This document shows positions 40,755 to 45,161 of a stretch of 45,161 nt of DNA, piece after piece; position 1 is the first letter of the stretch, and every line of letters starts with the position of its first letter. The position numbers and the translations under genes are program-made. The notes below the pieces were generated by a model. That model saw only the letters and a program-made list of their open reading frames with translations. It was not told the origin of the DNA and ran no database searches. Where the stretch lies: the NCBI RefSeq assembly GCF_002217985.1, contig NZ_BCMI01000021.1, positions 1 to 45,161 on the forward strand. The letters run 5' to 3'. This stretch comes from Secundilactobacillus pentosiphilus (GTDB lineage Bacteria; Bacillota; Bacilli; Lactobacillales; Lactobacillaceae).

Positions 40755-40784
40755 TTGCGTTATTACGCCATGCACTGCTATACT
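40755..40784 (+). promoter_or_regulatory. Lipoprotein gene promoter
   Basis: TTGCGT (40755-40760), an 18-base spacer, TATACT (40779-40784) with a TGC extension just before it. It lies 30 bases before the lipoprotein start. The region 40515-40750 is AT-rich and shows no gene. Confidence 0.6.
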
Positions 40785-40813
40785 CGATTCACATAATAAT
40801 GAGGTGATTAGTA

Positions 40814-41365
40814 ATGAAAAGATCCCGGACAAAAGTAATCTTACTGAGTCTCGTCGCAGTTCTAGCCATTTTTCTAACGGCTTGCGGCAGCAAATCTTCT
40901 AATAATAAATCCAATCAGCAGGCTAGTTTTAAAAACGAACCCGCAACGACTAAACACACGGACGTTAAGTCAACCGTTCTATCAGGAGACGGGTTCTGGT
41001 ATCTAGCGGGTAAAATTAACCATAAGAGCAACTCCGGTATCGAAGCAGTGGCTTTCGATAAACATACTGGTAAAGCAACCATGTACAACGTCGATAAGTT
41101 CTACAAGTCTTACAGCGCGGCTAAAAAAGCAAACGCGCTGAACAAGGAAGGTACCGTTAAGTACACCTTTACGAAAGACAAAAAGAATCAAACGCTGATT
41201 AAACTGGCCGGTAAATTATCCGGCGTCGAGATGACTCAAACCGTCACGGTCAAGGATACAACGAAGGGGACTAATAAGGCGACTAAGCTGCATCTCAGCG
41301 GCTACCATGCTGTTCGTGATGTTGATATGGATAAAACGAACATTGTGTTTGTGGAAACAACTTAG
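40814..41365 (+). CDS. Lipoprotein of unknown function
   Basis: A 183-residue lipoprotein. The signal peptide ends in the lipobox LTAC (Cys24), followed by a Ser/Asn/Lys-rich linker to about residue 50. The rest is a beta-rich domain with patterns such as VLSGDGFWYLAGK and TVKYTFTKDKKNQTLIKL. No family is recognised. GAGGTGA precedes the ATG. It is monocistronic, with its own promoter and terminator. Confidence 0.85.
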   Translation: MKRSRTKVILLSLVAVLAIFLTACGSKSSNNKSNQQASFKNEPATTKHTDVKSTVLSGDGFWYLAGKINHKSNSGIEAVAFDKHTGKATMYNVDKFYKSYSAAKKANALNKEGTVKYTFTKDKKNQTLIKLAGKLSGVEMTQTVTVKDTTKGTNKATKLHLSGYHAVRDVDMDKTNIVFVETT

Positions 41366-41389
41366 CTTAATTAAATAGTCATTAATTTT

Positions 41390-41433
41390 AAAACCTGCGC
41401 TGCGGCGAACTCATCGTCACAGCGCAGGTTTTA
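41390..41433 (+). terminator. Terminator after the lipoprotein gene
   Basis: A perfect 13 bp stem (41390-41402 with 41420-41432) ending in TTTT. Confidence 0.88.
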
Positions 41434-41474
41434 ACGTATAATAAACTTAAACATGATTCAAAGGAGATGGTGGC

Positions 41475-42308
41475 TTGTCACATTCGAATGCTTATCCGTA
41501 CCAGGAAATTTTCGAACGTTACCTTAACCGGCAAGAACTCGCCCAGCCTACCATTGCCGAGTACCGTTCCGTTCTCACTGACCTGTTTAACTTTTTAAGC
41601 AACTTTAACGCTGGGTATCAAGCTGATCACCGGGTGAAAACACTGCTGGATCGCGACGTTGAACAATACTTGGCTATGCTGGTCAATCAGCGTCAGGTGA
41701 CTAACGGCACGTACAATAAAATGCTGTCCCACATTAATATTTACTTCAAATACCTCTTTACCCATGACTTGATCACCCACTATCCGACACTGACGCTAAA
41801 GGGGAAGTCCCACGATGATTTAAAGGCGCCAACTACTAAATGGCTGCACCTGATGCCGGCCATTTTGGCTAATCAGCAGCTAGCAGTCTATACGCGGCTC
41901 ACGTTACTGCTTTCCCGTCGCTTTTATACGGTCACAGAATTTTTGACACCTGGCTTTTACCAGCAATTAGACACCAAGTCCTTCAATCCAAGTGAACAAA
42001 CTTTCTGGCAGGACTATCAGCAGTTCATCCGCCCGCTTCAGGAACGTCAGCACAGCCAGGACTTGTTTTTAAAACAGCGGTTAGCTGGCGATCCTCACCT
42101 CACCGCAGCGGGACTGCACAAGTATTTAAAACCCGATGAAAAATTGCTGGGGTTTGCACTGACACCCACCCGGTTATATCAAAGCGCCATTCTCGACTTT
42201 TTACTGCGGCACCCTCATCTAAGTGACCAGCAGCTCAGTGAAAAACTCCGCTTGGATCCGCAATCACTGACTTATTATCGCCAACTGGCAATGCAGTATC
42301 GCGGCTAG
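41475..42308 (+). CDS. XerD-like tyrosine recombinase homologue, catalytically degenerate
   Basis: A 277-residue protein. The N-terminal half (residues about 8-110) is a SAM-like core-binding domain (FERYLNRQELAQPTIAEYRSVLTDLFNFL ... LSHINIYFKYLF). The second half corresponds to the catalytic domain, but the R-H-R-Y set is not kept. The region equivalent to GLRxSEL reads RRFYTVTEFL, the HxLRH equivalent reads TPTRLY, and the GH is missing. It resembles the XerD-like proteins of streptococci that also lack active-site residues. The start is TTG at 41475, with AAGGAG upstream. DNA binding without strand exchange is inferred. Confidence 0.75.
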   Translation: MSHSNAYPYQEIFERYLNRQELAQPTIAEYRSVLTDLFNFLSNFNAGYQADHRVKTLLDRDVEQYLAMLVNQRQVTNGTYNKMLSHINIYFKYLFTHDLITHYPTLTLKGKSHDDLKAPTTKWLHLMPAILANQQLAVYTRLTLLLSRRFYTVTEFLTPGFYQQLDTKSFNPSEQTFWQDYQQFIRPLQERQHSQDLFLKQRLAGDPHLTAAGLHKYLKPDEKLLGFALTPTRLYQSAILDFLLRHPHLSDQQLSEKLRLDPQSLTYYRQLAMQYRG

Positions 42309-42393
42309 GCCTTAACACCCTAAAATTTTTAGTCCTTACCCCTGTATTTTAGGAAACTTTACGGTATGATAAGGGCAAAAGGAGTGTGGTTTT

Positions 42394-42696
42394 ATGGCAA
42401 AGAAAACGGTTACGATTGATTTCGCAAAACTGGCTGGAGAACGGGCTGAATTCATCAAGGAAAACCCTTGGCTGATTCCTGCCGGTCTGGCCATTCAAAT
42501 GATCCCACTGGCAATGCTGATTCATGGTCATGTCAAAAAGAATATTTACAAAAAGAAACTCCAAATCGAACGTGAAAAAACCAAGCAATTAGAACTTCAA
42601 TATCAAAATGATCATCCGCACGGTCACCATCGCCACCACTCTCACCGCAATGGCGGCTACCACAACTTTGACCCAACGGCGCCACAACAACTGTAA
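42394..42696 (+). CDS. Small His-rich protein with one membrane segment
   Basis: A 100-residue protein. A short N-terminal part is followed by a hydrophobic stretch (about 28-46, LIPAGLAIQMIPLAMLIHG), a basic helical part (about 49-70), and a His-rich tail (HPHGHHRHHSHRNGGYH). The tail could bind metal ions. No family is recognised. AAAGGAG precedes the ATG and a TATGAT -10-like element lies at about 42364. A strong terminator follows. Confidence 0.8.
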   Translation: MAKKTVTIDFAKLAGERAEFIKENPWLIPAGLAIQMIPLAMLIHGHVKKNIYKKKLQIEREKTKQLELQYQNDHPHGHHRHHSHRNGGYHNFDPTAPQQL

Positions 42697-42712
42697 ATTG
42701 ATCTTAACTCAG

Positions 42713-42768
42713 CCATCAAAAAGCGACGGCTTTCCCGTGAAGGAAACCGTCGCTTTTTGATGGTTTTC
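42713..42768. terminator. Strong terminator
   Basis: A perfect 17 bp stem from CCATCAAAAAGCGACGG to 42763, with an inner TTTCC/GGAAA, then TTTT. It may also serve the convergent acetyltransferase gene. Confidence 0.9.
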
Positions 42769-42821
42769 AAATCGTGTCATGCGTCCCTAGTACCCCAAAC
42801 TCCCGCGAAGGCGCTTAACGT

Positions 42822-43259
42822 TTACTGCTTATTTGCCACCCGGTCGCTGACATCAATCAGTGTGTAGTTAGCAGGTACCGCGATCCGGTCTTCACGCCTA
42901 ATGGCAAAGCCTTCACCGGCATAAAATTTTAGTGCGGCTTCATTATTAATCACACATTTCAGCGTCAAAGAACCGATTGCTTCCTGCCGCATGCGTTCAA
43001 TTAATGCGTGGCCCACGCCTTGATGACGAAACTCCGGTGCCACGAATAGCAAATGAATAAAATCCAGCACCCGTATCAGGCTGGCAAAGCCCGCGATCTG
43101 ACCGTTTACTTCGGCCACAAAGAGGGCCTCACCGCTTGAATCATGGTCAAAATCTGCGAGGTTCGGTTTAGCCACCCACGGGAAATAGAGTTCACGGTCA
43201 CGCAAATAAATGGCCGCCACTGCTTGACGATCACTTGGTTTCATTGGTCTTACTTTCAC
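42822..43259 (-). CDS. GNAT family N-acetyltransferase
   Basis: A 145-residue GNAT protein. Motif A is clear (IHLLFVAPEFRHQGVGHALIERM, with the R-x2-G-x-G acetyl-CoA loop as RHQGVG), followed by LKCVINNEAALKFYAGEGF, the usual C-terminal signature. The substrate is unknown. The start is probably GTG at 43259, although the ribosome site is weak; an ATG five codons in is the alternative. Confidence 0.9.
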   Translation of the reverse strand: MKVRPMKPSDRQAVAAIYLRDRELYFPWVAKPNLADFDHDSSGEALFVAEVNGQIAGFASLIRVLDFIHLLFVAPEFRHQGVGHALIERMRQEAIGSLTLKCVINNEAALKFYAGEGFAIRREDRIAVPANYTLIDVSDRVANKQ

Positions 43260-43430
43260 TCAGGTCTCTGCCCCCCTCATATTTTACAAGCAAAATTATA
43301 GCATTAATCATTAAAAGCCGGTAGGTAAAGCAAATTCAAAATACATCAGAATTTACTTATTATTTTAATTAAATAATTTTAATTATACGATAGTATTTTT
43401 ACTTTTTACAACAACATTGTCTTAAATTGG

Positions 43431-43572
43431 TTGAAAATACACGCATTTTGGATTATAGTATCGTCATACCAAATAACCTAATAACCAATCTATATTCTTT
43501 TGATAACCACAGCTATTATGGTTTAATTGAATATTCTCAGAAGACGACCGCCCCAATAGACGGTCGTTTTTT
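43431..43572 (+). ncRNA. Candidate small RNA gene
   Basis: TTGAAA (43431-43436), exactly 17 bases, TATAGT (43454-43459) form a good promoter. An intrinsic terminator lies 85 bases after the -10: ACGACCG (43544-43550) with CGGTCGT (43561-43567) and a T-run. The predicted RNA, about 43466-43572, has no ORF (its only ATG is followed at once by GTT TAA). It contains a further small hairpin AACCA/TGGTT (about 43505-43522). The dacA gene has its own promoters downstream, so this is not simply its leader. Confidence 0.5.
43544..43572 (+). terminator. Terminator of the candidate small RNA
   Basis: A perfect 7 bp GC-rich stem with a 10-base loop, then five to six T residues. There is no protein gene upstream on this strand. 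Confidence 0.8.
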
Positions 43573-43670
43573 ATGGGTCTTTAAATTTAATAAGATATTC
43601 TCTATGGTAATAATTAAATATTACTATTTTATATTATAAAGCAGCTATTGTCGTCGTTTATGCCAATCTT

Positions 43671-43712
43671 TGCTATAATTTAACTCTTTCTGCAATTATT
43701 TTCTGCTATACT
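43671..43712 (+). promoter_or_regulatory. Two extended -10 promoters for dacA
   Basis: TGC-TATAAT (43671-43679) and TGC-TATACT (43704-43712) are both extended -10 elements with weak -35 regions. The second would start transcription near 43719, only a few bases before the in-frame TTG at 43724. Confidence 0.6.
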
Positions 43713-43747
43713 AGTCTCAGTTTTTGTGTCACGGAGGTGTAACGGTT

Positions 43748-45019
43748 ATTTTAAATACTCACACAAAACAGCGTGTCTCACGCCTACTGATCACGCTAGC
43801 TTGCTTGCTGCTGACGCTTGCACCATCAAGTCCAAGCTTCGCGAAAAGTAAAAAAAACGCCCAAGTTTCAGATTATACAAAAGTTAAGTCGGCTTACGTT
43901 ATGGATGCTAAGAGTGGCCAAACGCTTTACGAAAACCACCCTGATAAGCAGTTACCCATCGCCAGCCTTTCTAAGATGATGACCCTTTACTTAACTACCC
44001 AAGCCATCAAGCACCACCAACTTAATTGGAACGACAAGGTTCCGGTTAATAAACAACTGATCAAAATGAGTAAAAGCTACAGCTTAGGCTCCTTCAAAAT
44101 TAAACATTCCAAGCAGTACACTGTCAAAGACCTCTATAAGGCCGCCTTAATTGCATCCTCTAATTCAGCCGCCATCGCCCTTGGTCAAGCGGTTACCAAG
44201 GGAGACAACGCTAAGTTTATCGCCATGATGAATCACCAGGCGAAGGCTTGGGGGATCAACGCCCACTTTGTCAGCAGCTCTGGTTTGGACAACACCGATT
44301 TGAAACACTACGGCTACCGTCTTGACGGCACTTCTGCAAAGGCGCAAAACTTAGTCAGCGCTAAGGCCATTAGCATCATTGCCCAGCACCTGATCAAAGC
44401 CTACCCGCAAATTAGTCAGTGGAGCAATAAAGCAACTTATAAGTTGGGTAAGCAAACGCTGAACAATGCTAATTCTATGCTGAAACCGGGTTTTTACTAC
44501 CGTGCCAGCAATCATTTAACCGGCCTAAAAACCGGCTATACTGAAACTGCCGGCTTATGTTTGACGGTCACGTACTGGCGCAACGGCCGTGAGCTCATCG
44601 CCACTATTATTGGCAGTCAAAGTACCTTTTCGGCGATGAACGGCCTGATCACACACTTGGATAAAACGGTGCAAAGTAAGGCCGTTAGCGAGTCACCGAA
44701 AACCTATAACATCAAAGGCCGCCAGGTAACGGTCAACCCCGCTGAAAAACGGACCCGCGTCTGGTACCGTAACGGTCAGGATCCAAAGAAGATTCAGGTG
44801 ACAAACAAACTGACCGCTGACCGTCTGCCCGTCAAAAAGGGCCAACCTGTCACCACCACGAGTTTTACGCATACCGGCTTACCGACTGCAACAACACAAT
44901 CCGGGACCGCTGCTGAAACGGTGGCAAAACCAGCCAAAAAACATACCCAGTCTGGCGGTATAAACTGGTTTAGCCGGCTTTTTGCCGGTATTGGCCGGAC
45001 TTTTTCCCAAATTTTCTAA
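43748..45019 (+). CDS. dacA: D-alanyl-D-alanine carboxypeptidase (PBP5-type, S11 family)
   Basis: An exported penicillin-binding protein that trims the terminal D-Ala of peptidoglycan stem peptides. A signal peptide (about residues 1-32, ending SFA-K) precedes the S11 domain. SxxK is Ser73-Lys76 (IASLSK), SxN is Ser137-Asn139 (ASSNSA), and KTG is Lys261-Gly263 (GLKTGYT). A C-terminal domain and a Thr/Ala-rich stretch end in an amphipathic helix (WFSRLFAGIGRTFSQIF), which fits membrane attachment. GGAGGTG (43733-43739) is spaced 8 bases from an ATT codon at 43748. The only upstream alternative, TTG 43724, lies before that ribosome site. An ATT start therefore fits best. Confidence 0.92.
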   Translation: MLNTHTKQRVSRLLITLACLLLTLAPSSPSFAKSKKNAQVSDYTKVKSAYVMDAKSGQTLYENHPDKQLPIASLSKMMTLYLTTQAIKHHQLNWNDKVPVNKQLIKMSKSYSLGSFKIKHSKQYTVKDLYKAALIASSNSAAIALGQAVTKGDNAKFIAMMNHQAKAWGINAHFVSSSGLDNTDLKHYGYRLDGTSAKAQNLVSAKAISIIAQHLIKAYPQISQWSNKATYKLGKQTLNNANSMLKPGFYYRASNHLTGLKTGYTETAGLCLTVTYWRNGRELIATIIGSQSTFSAMNGLITHLDKTVQSKAVSESPKTYNIKGRQVTVNPAEKRTRVWYRNGQDPKKIQVTNKLTADRLPVKKGQPVTTTSFTHTGLPTATTQSGTAAETVAKPAKKHTQSGGINWFSRLFAGIGRTFSQIF

Positions 45020-45086
45020 TGCTCGTTTAGCCCTTTAACCAAATTGATCAACACCTTCAGAGGCTGTGACATAAGTCTCTTAATTC

Positions 45087-45135
45087 AAAAGCAGGTAGTT
45101 AAAATCCTCGGATTTTTAACTACCTGCTTTTTTGA
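45087..45135 (+). terminator. Terminator after dacA
   Basis: AAAAGCAGGTAGTTAAAATCC (45087-45107) pairs with the sequence ending at 45130, with one bulged T, and a T-run follows. The stretch after it, to the window end, shows only a TATAAT-like element (45135-45140). Confidence 0.85.
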
Positions 45136-45161
45136 TATAATGACAGAAAAAAAGAGTATCG

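Noticed and set aside
43427-43639. 70-codon plus-strand ORF
   Set aside because: It runs through a strong intrinsic terminator (43544-43572) and has no ribosome site; the small-RNA reading fits better.
43724-43747. TTG start for dacA
   Set aside because: It precedes the ribosome site and lies almost at the predicted transcript start, so it cannot use GGAGGTG.
1-45161. CRISPR array, tRNA gene, intact insertion sequence or prophage
   Set aside because: No regularly spaced direct repeats, tRNA cloverleaf TTCRANYC arms or transposase motifs were seen when reading both strands by eye; the only repeats are those listed.

Overview
The window looks like the chromosome of a Lactobacillaceae species (Firmicutes, moderate GC, AGGAGG-type ribosome binding sites, RexAB-type AddAB, PUA-less ProB, T-box, PurBox, cre and LexA sites of low-GC Gram-positive type). 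The genus cannot be fixed from the sequence alone. A beta-L-arabinofuranoside locus points to a plant or plant-ferment habitat.

Layout. Positions 1-340 hold the promoter and leader region of an rRNA operon that runs leftward off the window: three near-consensus promoters lie in tandem on the minus strand. Next come a hypothetical gene, an acetyl-CoA acetyltransferase, sfsA, an acetyltransferase with a small membrane protein, a large YfhO-type membrane protein (3992-7093), and the addB-addA recombination helicase/nuclease operon (14596 down to 7354) behind a LexA-type box. A PfpI/HxlR divergent pair follows. Positions 15926-17285 are AT-rich and hold a frameshifted secreted protein coupled to a small membrane protein, plus a parS-like site. 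Then come proBA (minus) and brnQ behind a full T-box leader.

Positions 21868-26850 form a sugar locus: an AraC regulator diverges from a GPH symporter and a GH127 beta-L-arabinofuranosidase. The shared intergenic region carries three cre sites and a set of AGTCGGAAA direct repeats. Positions 26939-29556 hold the most unusual gene set: an XRE regulator with its own membrane segments, divergent from three tandem paralogues of an otherwise unrecognised two-helix membrane protein and two other small membrane proteins. Housekeeping and transport genes follow: a PurBox-controlled NCS2 purine permease, a MazG-like protein, queT, and an FtsX/HrtB-like ABC exporter.

Positions 35041-35763 have no convincing gene. 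They hold two REP-like palindromic units and a structured stretch with a perfect cre and a possible minus-strand promoter. Downstream are cls, a 51-residue membrane ORF, a secreted beta-propeller-like protein, a membrane-anchored DNA/RNA nuclease, a frameshifted AP2-type gene, a lipoprotein, a degenerate XerD-like protein and a D-Ala-D-Ala carboxypeptidase that appears to start at ATT. A promoter-plus-terminator unit without an ORF at 43431-43572 is a good small-RNA candidate.

No tRNA gene, intact insertion sequence, prophage or CRISPR array was seen. All functions come from motif recognition by eye; no database search was possible.
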